64,000 nucleotides of DNA from SFDP01 sp051653625 (GTDB lineage: Bacteria > Bacillota > Clostridia > Lachnospirales > Lachnospiraceae), in NCBI GenBank assembly GCA_051653625.1, contig JBOFWM010000041.1:1-64000 (forward strand), in the 5' to 3' direction. The position numbers and the translations under genes were made by a program. Below the pieces are notes generated by a model, which saw only the letters and a list, made by a program, of their open reading frames with translations, ran no database searches and had not been told where the DNA came from. This document shows, piece after piece, positions 16,770-24,395 of this stretch (position 1 is the first letter of the stretch; each line of letters begins with the position of its first letter).

Positions 16770-17435
16770 ATGAGAAACGAAAAAAAAATAGTAATTACAT
16801 TAATGCTGGTTGCTTGTTTCATGGTGTTTACAATAGGCTGTAATAGTTCAAAAAGCGACACCACAACGGTGGAAACAATGGTTGAAACAATGCAAGAAGA
16901 TGTAACAGTTGACACAAAAGAGAACATGACAGAAAATAAGATGGAGAATACAGAAATAACTTCTGATAATCCATGGGGAAAAATTCCTTATTCAAGCGAT
17001 CTTGAATCGATGTTATTACAAGGAATGAGCAAGGATTATTTTATTAAGTATTTTGCTCAAACAACCGAAAGCGTATACCCAAACTTAGATGATCTTTCTG
17101 AATTTACAGATTATGCTTGCCAATATTATTTTGTTGTTTCTTTTACGGAAGAAGGCTATTTAAATACGAGAGCAAACAGCGTATACGTTTTTGAAACAGT
17201 AGATGATGCCAAAGCTGTTGAAGCATTTTGGATAAGCCAAGAAATAAGCAATCGAAAAATTGACCGTGTAGATAATGTTCTAATGCAGTACAATTACGAA
17301 GAAGGACAAGCCGAATATAGTAAGGATGAATATGATATGAAAGAAAGCTATTTATCAAATTATCCAATTGCTAAGGGTGAAATGGAAGCAACTAGCGATA
17401 ACGAACTATTGTATCTTGCAATCCCTTTAAAATAA
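16770..17435 (+). CDS. Lipoprotein of unknown function
   Basis: A 221-residue predicted lipoprotein: positively charged start MRNEKK, a hydrophobic stretch, and TIGC with the lipidated Cys at residue 24. A Thr/Glu/Met-rich low-complexity linker follows (about 30-65), then a globular domain of about 155 residues with conserved-looking aromatic segments (YACQYYFVVSF, SVYVFETVDDAKAVEAFW). I do not recognise a family. It has its own promoter and a terminator shared with pnp, and is on the opposite strand from its large neighbours, so it is an independent unit. Codon use looks like that of the neighbours. Confidence 0.75.
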   Translation: MRNEKKIVITLMLVACFMVFTIGCNSSKSDTTTVETMVETMQEDVTVDTKENMTENKMENTEITSDNPWGKIPYSSDLESMLLQGMSKDYFIKYFAQTTESVYPNLDDLSEFTDYACQYYFVVSFTEEGYLNTRANSVYVFETVDDAKAVEAFWISQEISNRKIDRVDNVLMQYNYEEGQAEYSKDEYDMKESYLSNYPIAKGEMEATSDNELLYLAIPLK

Positions 17436-17440
17436 TCAAA

Positions 17441-17490
17441 AAAAGAAAACCTATTCTCACTGATTAATGTGTGAATAGGTTTTCCTTTTA
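17441..17490. terminator. Bidirectional terminator between lipoprotein gene and pnp
   Basis: Arms 17445-17460 and 17471-17484 pair over 11 bases plus CAC/GTG with a two-base bulge. A-rich sequence on the left and T-rich sequence on the right let the same hairpin end the plus-strand lipoprotein message and the minus-strand pnp message. Confidence 0.8.
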
Positions 17491-19614
17491 TTCTTTTGAT
17501 TCTTCTACTTCTTCTGTTGTTTCTGATGCTTCTTTTACATCTTTCATAGAAAAACTTACTCTTCCCATTTTATCTTTTCCAAGACAAACAACGGTAACTT
17601 CTTCTCCAATAGATAAAACATCTTCAATTTGCTTAATTCGTTCATTCGAAATTTTCGAAATGTGAATCATACCTTCTTTTCCAGGTGCAAATTCTACAAA
17701 TGCTCCAAATTCTTTTATGCTAACAATTTTTCCTTTGAAAATATTTCCTTCTTTATAATCTGTTGTAATAAGTTTGATCATTTCTAATGCTTGATCCATT
17801 TTCGCCTTGTTGTTTCCACAAATCGAAACTTTTCCTTCATCCGAAATATCAATCTTAACATCTGTACGAGCAATAATTTCATTTATTGTTTTTCCACGTT
17901 GACCTACAACATCACCAATTTTTTCTGGATCAATTTGAATAGAGATAATCTTTGGTGCATATTCTCCTACTTGATCTCGTGGTGCTGCAATACATGGGAT
18001 CATAATATCGTTTAAAATATATTCTCTTGCTTCTTTTGTTGTAAAAATTGCTTCTTCAACAATTGCTCTTGTTAATCCATGAATTTTGATATCCATTTGA
18101 ATTGCTGTAATACCTTCATGTGTTCCTGCTACTTTAAAATCCATATCTCCAAAGAAATCTTCTAACCCTTGAATATCTGTTAAAACAATATAATCATCAT
18201 CTAAATCCCCTGCTACAAGACCACATGAAATACCAGCTACTGGTCTTTTAATCGGAACTCCTGCAGCCATTAATGATAATGTAGATGCACATACAGATGC
18301 TTGAGAAGTAGATCCATTTGACTCAAACGTTTCAGATACAGTACGAATTGCATATGGAAATTCATCTTCTGTTGGTAATACTGGAACTAACGCTTTTTCC
18401 GCTAATGAACCATGTCCAATTTCTCTTCTACCAGGACCTCTAGATGGTCTAGTTTCTCCTACCGAATACGATGGGAAATTATAATGATGCATATATCTTT
18501 TTGATGTTTCATTAGAGTCTAATCCATCTACTCTTTGTGATTCTGAAATAGGTGCTAATGTTGTTATTGTACATATTTGCGTTTGTCCACGTGTAAACAT
18601 ACCAGAACCATGTACTCTAGGAATTAAATCAATCTCTGCTGATAAAGTTCTAATTTCTTTAATTGCTCTTCCATCTGGACGTTTTTTATCTTTCAAAATC
18701 ATTTTACGAACTGTTTTCTTTTGATATTGATAAAGTGCTTCTGAAAGGAATGATAACCACTCTTCATTGTCAGAAAAAGCTTCTTCGAATTTAAGACGAA
18801 TATTACGCAAATTCTCTTCTCTAACTTGCTTTTCATCAGTAAATACAGCTGTTTCCATTTCCTCTGGAGTTACTATTTCTTTCATAGCTATAAACAATTC
18901 TTCTGGGATAGAACAGCTTGTATACGTATGTTTTTCTTTCCCAACTTCTGCAACCATTTTATTAATAAATTCAATAATTGTTTGATTAATATCATGCGCC
19001 ATGTAAATTGCTTCTAACATTACATCTTCTTTAATTTCATTAGCTCCAGCTTCAATCATAATTACTTTTTCGCTAGTTGATGCAACTGTTAAATTTAAAT
19101 CTCCATTTTTCCATTGATCTTGATTTGGGTTAACAATTAATTTTCCATCAATCATACCAATTTGTGTTGTTGCACATGGTCCATGAAATGGAATATCTGA
19201 AATACTTGTTGCAATTGCTGACCCTATCATTGCAACTAATTCAGGTCTACATTCTTCATCTACTGACATAACTAAATTGTTAAGAGTTACATCGTTTCTA
19301 TAATCTTTTGGGAAAAGTGGACGCATAGGTCTATCAATTACTCGACTTGTAAGTACTGAGTTTTCACTTGCTTTTCCTTCTCTTTTATTAAATCCCCCTG
19401 GGATTTTTCCTACTGCATATAATTTTTCTTCATATTCTACACTTAACGGAAAGAAATCAATTCCTTCTCTTGGTTTTTCAGATGCTGTTGCTGTACATAA
19501 AACAGTAGTCTCACCATACTGCATAAATACACATCCATTTGCTTGTTTACCAACGCGATTAACGTCTATCTTAAGTGGGCGACCTGCTAACTCCATTGTA
19601 AATGTTTGATACAT
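17488..19614 (-). CDS. pnp: Polyribonucleotide nucleotidyltransferase (PNPase)
   Basis: Phosphorolytic 3'-5' exoribonuclease of mRNA decay. Two RNase PH-like domains (about 5-225 and 310-540) are followed by KH (near 550-610, IGDVVGQRGKTINEI) and S1 (near 615-690, GNIFKGKIVSIKEFGAFVEF) RNA-binding domains. The short C-terminal tail is acidic. I chose ATG 19614 (708 residues) because AGGA precedes it at good spacing; an in-frame ATG at 19626 has no ribosome site. It follows rpsO, the classic rpsO-pnp arrangement, with a hairpin between them. Confidence 0.96.
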   Translation of the reverse strand: MYQTFTMELAGRPLKIDVNRVGKQANGCVFMQYGETTVLCTATASEKPREGIDFFPLSVEYEEKLYAVGKIPGGFNKREGKASENSVLTSRVIDRPMRPLFPKDYRNDVTLNNLVMSVDEECRPELVAMIGSAIATSISDIPFHGPCATTQIGMIDGKLIVNPNQDQWKNGDLNLTVASTSEKVIMIEAGANEIKEDVMLEAIYMAHDINQTIIEFINKMVAEVGKEKHTYTSCSIPEELFIAMKEIVTPEEMETAVFTDEKQVREENLRNIRLKFEEAFSDNEEWLSFLSEALYQYQKKTVRKMILKDKKRPDGRAIKEIRTLSAEIDLIPRVHGSGMFTRGQTQICTITTLAPISESQRVDGLDSNETSKRYMHHYNFPSYSVGETRPSRGPGRREIGHGSLAEKALVPVLPTEDEFPYAIRTVSETFESNGSTSQASVCASTLSLMAAGVPIKRPVAGISCGLVAGDLDDDYIVLTDIQGLEDFFGDMDFKVAGTHEGITAIQMDIKIHGLTRAIVEEAIFTTKEAREYILNDIMIPCIAAPRDQVGEYAPKIISIQIDPEKIGDVVGQRGKTINEIIARTDVKIDISDEGKVSICGNNKAKMDQALEMIKLITTDYKEGNIFKGKIVSIKEFGAFVEFAPGKEGMIHISKISNERIKQIEDVLSIGEEVTVVCLGKDKMGRVSFSMKDVKEASETTEEVEESKE

Positions 19615-19647
19615 TCTCTTCCTCATTTCTATGATTACATAATAATT

Positions 19648-19675
19648 AAGGCGGATACATAATTATATCCGCCTT
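19648..19675 (-). terminator. Hairpin between rpsO and pnp
   Basis: Ten-base-pair perfect stem (19648-19657 with 19666-19675) and eight-base loop, 12 bases after the rpsO stop. The following minus-strand sequence AATTATTA is only weakly U-rich, so it may be a leaky terminator or an RNA-processing and stability element in the pnp leader rather than a full stop. Confidence 0.55.
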
Positions 19676-19686
19676 GAATCCTGTTA

Positions 19687-19953
19687 TTATTTTCTAATTC
19701 CAAGTCTTTCAATTAATGAACGGTATCTTTCAATATCGGTTTTCTTCAAATAACCTAATAAACCACGTCTTTGACCTACCATTTTAAGAAGACCTCTTCT
19801 TGAGTGATGATCCTTCATGTTGCTTTTTAAATGCTCTGTTAATTCAGCAATTCTTGCTGTTAAAACTGCAACTTGAACTTCTGGAGAACCTGTATCTCCT
19901 TCACTTCTTGCATACTCTTTAATAATACTTGCTTTCTTTTCCTTTGAAATCAT
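19687..19953 (-). CDS. rpsO: 30S ribosomal protein S15
   Basis: Primary rRNA-binding protein of the small subunit platform. The 88-residue protein contains the family core TGSPEVQVAVLTARI, DHHSRRGLL and GYLKKTDIERY. The frame extends nine codons further upstream, but GGAGGAAATCATAATG marks the ATG at 19953 as the true start. A strong promoter and a structured leader lie upstream; pnp follows. Confidence 0.97.
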   Translation of the reverse strand: MISKEKKASIIKEYARSEGDTGSPEVQVAVLTARIAELTEHLKSNMKDHHSRRGLLKMVGQRRGLLGYLKKTDIERYRSLIERLGIRK

Positions 19954-20042
19954 TATGATTTCCTCCTTCTTTTCTTGCACTAAATACTAAGTTTTGGTTG
20001 GAATTCCAAAAACCGAGTATTCGTAATTTTTCATACTTGACG
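19954..20042 (-). promoter_or_regulatory. Structured 5' leader of rpsO, candidate S15 autoregulatory element
   Basis: The leader RNA holds three related segments: AGTAT (20033-20037), its complement AATACT (20016-20021), and AGTATT (19983-19988). The middle one can pair with either neighbour, so two alternative hairpins are possible; the second also encloses an inner TTGGAATTCCAA palindrome. S15 represses its own translation through leader RNA in several bacteria; this leader could do so, which is inference. Confidence 0.45.
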
Positions 20043-20071
20043 ATTATATCATAACCGTCTATATTTGTAAA
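20043..20071 (-). promoter_or_regulatory. SigA promoter of rpsO-pnp
   Basis: TTTACA (20066-20071), 17 bases, TATAAT (20043-20048) with an extended TGA. This is one of the best vegetative promoters in the window, as expected for a ribosomal protein gene. Confidence 0.8.
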
Positions 20072-20077
20072 GATTTT

Positions 20078-21094
20078 TTAATCATTTATTACTCTTCTTA
20101 TGCTATGAATAGTACGGTAATTAACATTTGAAATGCGAATTCCCGTTTTTGGATTACTTGCATGTACTACTTGGTTTCCTCCAATATAAATTGCCACATG
20201 ATTGATTGTTCCACCAGATGCATAAAAAATTAAATCGCCTGGTTTAGCTTGAGATATTCCAGTAATACTTGTTCCTTGCTTCGCTTGATCTCTTGAACTA
20301 CGATTCAAAGAAATTCCATAATTCTTAAATACACTTTGAACGAATCCTGAACAATCCGCTCCTTTTGTTAAACTAGTTCCTCCCCAAACATAAGGATTTC
20401 CAATAAATTGTTTCGCATATTCACTAATCTCTACTCGAACATCTGAAACACCAACACCATAAAGCACTTCTGTCATAGTCATCGCCACTGGTAATTTTTT
20501 TGAAACCTCTACATAATCGGCTGAAACATATGCAACTTCATTATCTACATAAACAGCAACCCAACCATCTTCTTCCTTGGCTACTTCTAAACGTTCTCCC
20601 TCTCCTATTTGGGTGATTATTTCACTTTCCGTGTTCGGTTCCTTTCGAACTCTTAGTCCACCTGATGTAGCGATTGCCATATTTGATACTACTTCTTCTG
20701 CTTTTATTCGTGCTTCCATTCCAGTAAATAGATAATCTAAATGAACATAACCTTCTACATCACCGGATGTAATTTTTGCCCAATCACCTACTATTTCAAT
20801 TATTTCACAAGCAGCATTATTCGACATTTTCCCTAAAATCTTACTACCTTCTATAGGTTCTTGTCTAATATTTAAGTGATTATCCACATTTGCAATTCCT
20901 ACATTATTGTAACCATAAACAGCTGATTCTTTTGCTGATTCTATATAATCTTCTATTGACTTTTCTTCTTCTAGTAATACTGCCACTCCAACAGTTGGAA
21001 ATGTTGTTACAAAGTTACTTGCTGATGCTAGTACAGTTTTCTTAGTACTAATGATCAAAATTCCCATCATACTAAGTAAAAATAACTTTTTCAT
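20078..21094 (-). CDS. Secreted SH3-domain NlpC/P60 peptidoglycan hydrolase
   Basis: Predicted cell-wall endopeptidase that cuts between D-Glu and diaminopimelate in stem peptides. Residues 1-25 are a signal peptide (MKK, hydrophobic run, ASAS). Two bacterial SH3 domains (about 60-123 and 135-196) bind the wall. The NlpC/P60 domain (about 222-338) has the catalytic Cys248 in GADCSGF, His299 in NHVAIY and His311 in VVHAS. It has its own consensus promoter. The specific role (cell separation, sporulation or turnover) cannot be told from sequence. Confidence 0.9.
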   Translation of the reverse strand: MKKLFLLSMMGILIISTKKTVLASASNFVTTFPTVGVAVLLEEEKSIEDYIESAKESAVYGYNNVGIANVDNHLNIRQEPIEGSKILGKMSNNAACEIIEIVGDWAKITSGDVEGYVHLDYLFTGMEARIKAEEVVSNMAIATSGGLRVRKEPNTESEIITQIGEGERLEVAKEEDGWVAVYVDNEVAYVSADYVEVSKKLPVAMTMTEVLYGVGVSDVRVEISEYAKQFIGNPYVWGGTSLTKGADCSGFVQSVFKNYGISLNRSSRDQAKQGTSITGISQAKPGDLIFYASGGTINHVAIYIGGNQVVHASNPKTGIRISNVNYRTIHSIRRVIND

Positions 21095-21159
21095 ATTAAT
21101 AAAACCATCCTTTACACTTTCATTCGTGTCTAACTTATTACAAATTTGTTACAATTCGT

Positions 21160-21189
21160 ATTATACCAACATAATGAATAATATGTCAA
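21160..21189 (-). promoter_or_regulatory. Consensus SigA promoter of the NlpC/P60 gene
   Basis: Perfect TTGACA (21184-21189, overlapping the end of ribF), 18 bases, perfect TATAAT (21160-21165). A 10-base palindrome ACAAATTTGT (21140-21149) lies just downstream of the start site and could be an operator. Confidence 0.8.
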
Positions 21190-22118
21190 GCATTGCTAAT
21201 ACACTGATGATATTGTTTCGCAGCAAGGATGTCCGCTTCCATAGTTTCTTTTAACATTTCTATTCCTTTAAATTGTTTTTCGCCTCTTCTGTGGTACAAC
21301 AATTTAATATGTATTCTTTCTCCGTAAATGTCATCATGAAAATCAAACAAAAAACTTTCTAACCCTACTTCTTCTCTCGTACTAATTGTTGGTTTTCTTC
21401 CAATATTTGTAATCCCATAATATGTATTACCATTTACAATAATTTCCGAAAAATATACACCAAAAGGTGGTAAAATTTTCCCTTCACTCGGTATCGTATT
21501 CGCAGTAGGAACCCCTAATGTTCTCCCTAGTTTTCTGCCATGTATTACCTCTCCTTCTATCGCAAAAGGAGCTCCCATTAAATATGTGACCGCTTCCATA
21601 TCACCTTCTTTAATCTTTGAACGCAATAAACTAGAGCTAATTTCTGACTCTTTATAATAAATTTTATCTACTACTTCTAATTCAAAGTTGAATTGTTGCG
21701 ATAATTCTTTTAACAATACTGCATTTCCACTTCCCATATTACCAAATGCAACATCATATCCTGCAACTAGATAAGCCATATTCATTTGTTTAATTAAAAT
21801 TTCTTCTACAAAAATACATGGATCCATTTTTGATGTATTACCATTTAATGGCCATTCTATCAAAACATCGATTCCTAATGCTTCAAATAATTTTCTTTTT
21901 TCTTCTTTTGTAGTAATTTCTCCTTGGTATTCTTTGCCAAAAAATTGGTCTGGTAATGGATCAAATGTAAGAATGACAGCATTAAATCCCTCTTTCTTTT
22001 TTGCAAGAAGTTTATCAACTAATATTTTATGCCCTAAATGAATCCCATCAAATTTTCCAATGGCAACTGCTGTTTTTTCATGAATCATAAACTCTGTTGT
22101 TTTCTTTATTATCTGCAT
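21186..22118 (-). CDS. ribF: Bifunctional riboflavin kinase / FAD synthetase
   Basis: Makes FMN from riboflavin and FAD from FMN. The N-terminal nucleotidyltransferase domain has GKFDGIHLGH at residues 21-30; the C-terminal flavokinase domain starts near 185 with GRKLGRTLGVPTAN. Length (310) is normal. The ATG overlaps the truB stop by 10 bases with AAAGGA upstream. There is no FMN riboswitch in front; the gene is expressed as the last member of the rimP-nusA-infB operon. Confidence 0.95.
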   Translation of the reverse strand: MQIIKKTTEFMIHEKTAVAIGKFDGIHLGHKILVDKLLAKKKEGFNAVILTFDPLPDQFFGKEYQGEITTKEEKRKLFEALGIDVLIEWPLNGNTSKMDPCIFVEEILIKQMNMAYLVAGYDVAFGNMGSGNAVLLKELSQQFNFELEVVDKIYYKESEISSSLLRSKIKEGDMEAVTYLMGAPFAIEGEVIHGRKLGRTLGVPTANTIPSEGKILPPFGVYFSEIIVNGNTYYGITNIGRKPTISTREEVGLESFLFDFHDDIYGERIHIKLLYHRRGEKQFKGIEMLKETMEADILAAKQYHQCISNA

Positions 22119-23026
22119 GTATTTTTTTCCTTTAAAAACATTTTAACAGGAACAAATCGATCTTCTTCCTTTATAAAACGATAAATTCCATAAAAAAGAG
22201 TATCTTCATCATATACTCGAACTTGCTCCCCATCTTCTATTTCAAATTCAGAACAAAGATGTTCTAGTCGAAGTGCATTTCCATTTTCAATTAAAATAGT
22301 ACATGTTTTTTTTACAATGATTTCTTTTAAATTTTGAAACACTTCATCAACTGCTATAATTTTTTCTTCTATGGCTTGTGCCCTACAAAGTTCTTCTATG
22401 TCACTTAATGTTAATGCACTTTCTTTTCGAAATTCTCCAGATTTTGTGCGTTCTAACTCTGTCATAGTGGCATAACAACCTAATCGATTACCGATATCAT
22501 TACAAAGAGATCTTATATATGTCCCTTTTGAACAAAGAACTCTCATTTGAATATCTGGCAACGATATATTTAAAATCTCAAGTTCTTTTATTATAACTTT
22601 ACGAGCTTTTCTTTCAATTTCTTTTCCTTCTCTCGCAAGTTCATATAATTTTTTCCCATTAACCTTTAATGCTGAGTACATTGGCGGTATTTGATCATAT
22701 GTACCTTGAAAGAAAAAAATGGCTTCTTTTACTTCTTCTTCTGTCACATTCACTTCACAAGTCTTCAAAACCTTACCCGTACTATCTTGTGTATCTGTTT
22801 GTATTCCAAGACGAAAGCTTACATAATATTCCTTCTCTTTTTCTGTAAGTATGTCACATAGTTTTGTTCCACACCCTAAACATACCGGTAAAACTCCAGT
22901 TGCATCTGGGTCTAAAGTACCTGTATGACCAATCTTTTTTTGTTTTAAAATTCCTCTTAATTTTGCAACTACATCATGGGATGTAAATCCTTTTTCTTTA
23001 TATACATTTATAATTCCATGATACAT
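22109..23026 (-). CDS. truB: tRNA pseudouridine-55 synthase
   Basis: Converts U55 of the tRNA T-loop to pseudouridine. The catalytic Asp39 lies in GTLDPDATGVLPVC (residues 36-49). The 305-residue length and the motifs YSALKVNGKKLYELAR and CSKGTYIRSL fit the family. AAAGGAG precedes the ATG. Order rbfA-nrnA-truB-ribF is standard for Firmicutes. Confidence 0.96.
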   Translation of the reverse strand: MYHGIINVYKEKGFTSHDVVAKLRGILKQKKIGHTGTLDPDATGVLPVCLGCGTKLCDILTEKEKEYYVSFRLGIQTDTQDSTGKVLKTCEVNVTEEEVKEAIFFFQGTYDQIPPMYSALKVNGKKLYELAREGKEIERKARKVIIKELEILNISLPDIQMRVLCSKGTYIRSLCNDIGNRLGCYATMTELERTKSGEFRKESALTLSDIEELCRAQAIEEKIIAVDEVFQNLKEIIVKKTCTILIENGNALRLEHLCSEFEIEDGEQVRVYDEDTLFYGIYRFIKEEDRFVPVKMFLKEKNTCR

Positions 23027-23029
23027 GGC

Positions 23030-23980
23030 TTATAACTCCTTTAATTGTAATGTAATTTGAGCAGACACATTATTAATTACATCATGTGGTGTACCTTTAA
23101 ATACAAAGCCTGCTGCCCTTACATGACCTCCTCCACCAAATAGAGCTGCTATTTTACTCACGTTAATCACGTCATTAGAACGTAAACTCACTTTATATTC
23201 TTGCACGCCTACTTGATACATCAAAATAGCACAATCTACACCTTCTATAATTCTAAGTTGATTCACTATTCCACTTAAATCTTTTGATTCTACTTCATAA
23301 AATTCCATCATCTTTTTATCAATTACCGTTGCTACACATAATCCATCCATAAAACGGATACTCTCTAACAAAGCTCTACCTAAGATTTGATTTTGATTGT
23401 ATGTTTTTTGATAAAAGGTCTCTGTAATTAATTTTGGAAAATCAAATCCAAAGGAAACTAGTTCTCCTAAAATTTGAAATGTTCTTTTTGATGTATTAGA
23501 ATATTGAAAAATTCCTGTATCATGCATAATTCCTATATAAAGTGACTTTGCTATTTCTACATCTAAATACATCGGATCTAATAATCCATAAAGTACTTCA
23601 CAAGTAGAACTTGCAAAATTCTCCACAAAAGAAATATCACCATGTCCCATATTTGTAATATGATGATCAATATTAATTTTTTTCTTTGCATTACGATATA
23701 ATACTTCAAATTCTCCCATATAATCCGGCGTACAATCTAAGGCAAAAAATACATCTAACTCTTTCTCTTCTACCTTTGTATTGATACAATCAAATTGATC
23801 AATGCATTTAAAAATTTCACTTGGTTCTTCTAAAAACACTTGCACATCTAACTCTTTATTTAATTTTTTTAAATACAAATAAAGTGCCATGCTAGCACCA
23901 ATACAATCTCCATCTGGTCTCACATGTCCACCAATCCCAATCGATTTTGCACCTAGAACCATTTCTTGTATACTACTCAT
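23030..23980 (-). CDS. nrnA: DHH-family phosphoesterase NrnA (nanoRNase / pAp phosphatase)
   Basis: Degrades two- to five-nucleotide RNA and dephosphorylates pAp; homologues also hydrolyse linear cyclic-dinucleotide products. The DHH domain shows GHVRPDGDCIGAS, LDCTPD and NIDHHITNMGH; the DHHA1 domain ends with GGGGHVRAAGF. I prefer ATG 23980 with GAGGTGA nine bases upstream; a GTG two codons earlier (23986) is also possible. It overlaps rbfA slightly, so the two are probably translationally coupled. Confidence 0.93.
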   Translation of the reverse strand: MSSIQEMVLGAKSIGIGGHVRPDGDCIGASMALYLYLKKLNKELDVQVFLEEPSEIFKCIDQFDCINTKVEEKELDVFFALDCTPDYMGEFEVLYRNAKKKINIDHHITNMGHGDISFVENFASSTCEVLYGLLDPMYLDVEIAKSLYIGIMHDTGIFQYSNTSKRTFQILGELVSFGFDFPKLITETFYQKTYNQNQILGRALLESIRFMDGLCVATVIDKKMMEFYEVESKDLSGIVNQLRIIEGVDCAILMYQVGVQEYKVSLRSNDVINVSKIAALFGGGGHVRAAGFVFKGTPHDVINNVSAQITLQLKEL

Positions 23981-24332
23981 GTTCACTCATCACCTCATCA
24001 ATCTTTCTAGACATATTTACTCCATATGCAATGGATTGATCCATTACAAATTGAATATTTGGTGTATTACGTAAATTTACAGTTTTTGCAATTTTATTTT
24101 TAATGAAACCTTCTGCACTTTTAAGACCTTGGAGTGTTTCACTAATTGCCTTGTCATCGCCAAGAACACTTATAAATGCTTTACAATTTTTCAAATCCGG
24201 AGCAACTTCTACAGCAACAACACTAGTTAATGGGCTAATTCTTGGATCTTTAATTTCACCTCTAATTATTTCTGCCAATACTCTTTGTACTTCCCCATTA
24301 ATTCTATTGTTTTTCATGCTATTTTTTCTCAT
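23973..24332 (-). CDS. rbfA: Ribosome-binding factor A
   Basis: Small KH-like factor for late 30S maturation, binding near 16S helix 1. The 119-residue protein has the family features NRINGEVQRVLAEIIRGEIKDP at the N-terminus, SVVAVEVAPDLKNCKAFISVLGD in the middle and LRNTPNIQFVMDQS near the end. GGAGGT lies before the ATG. A terminator-like hairpin (24357-24390) separates it from infB. Confidence 0.95.
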   Translation of the reverse strand: MRKNSMKNNRINGEVQRVLAEIIRGEIKDPRISPLTSVVAVEVAPDLKNCKAFISVLGDDKAISETLQGLKSAEGFIKNKIAKTVNLRNTPNIQFVMDQSIAYGVNMSRKIDEVMSEHE

Positions 24333-24356
24333 TTTATATTACCTCCATTTTAGTAC

Positions 24357-24390
24357 TAAAAGGTTGAAAGAAAATTCTCTCAACCTTTTA
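24357..24390 (-). terminator. Hairpin between infB and rbfA
   Basis: Perfect 11-base-pair stem (24357-24367 with 24380-24390), 12-base loop, just after the infB stop. Downstream sequence on the minus strand is GTACTAAAAT with no U-run, so it is more likely a partial terminator or mRNA-stabilising element than a full stop. Confidence 0.45.
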
Positions 24391-24395
24391 TCTGT

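Noticed and set aside
22110..22140. FMN riboswitch before ribF
   Set aside because: ribF overlaps truB; there is no room for an RFN element and no matching sequence.
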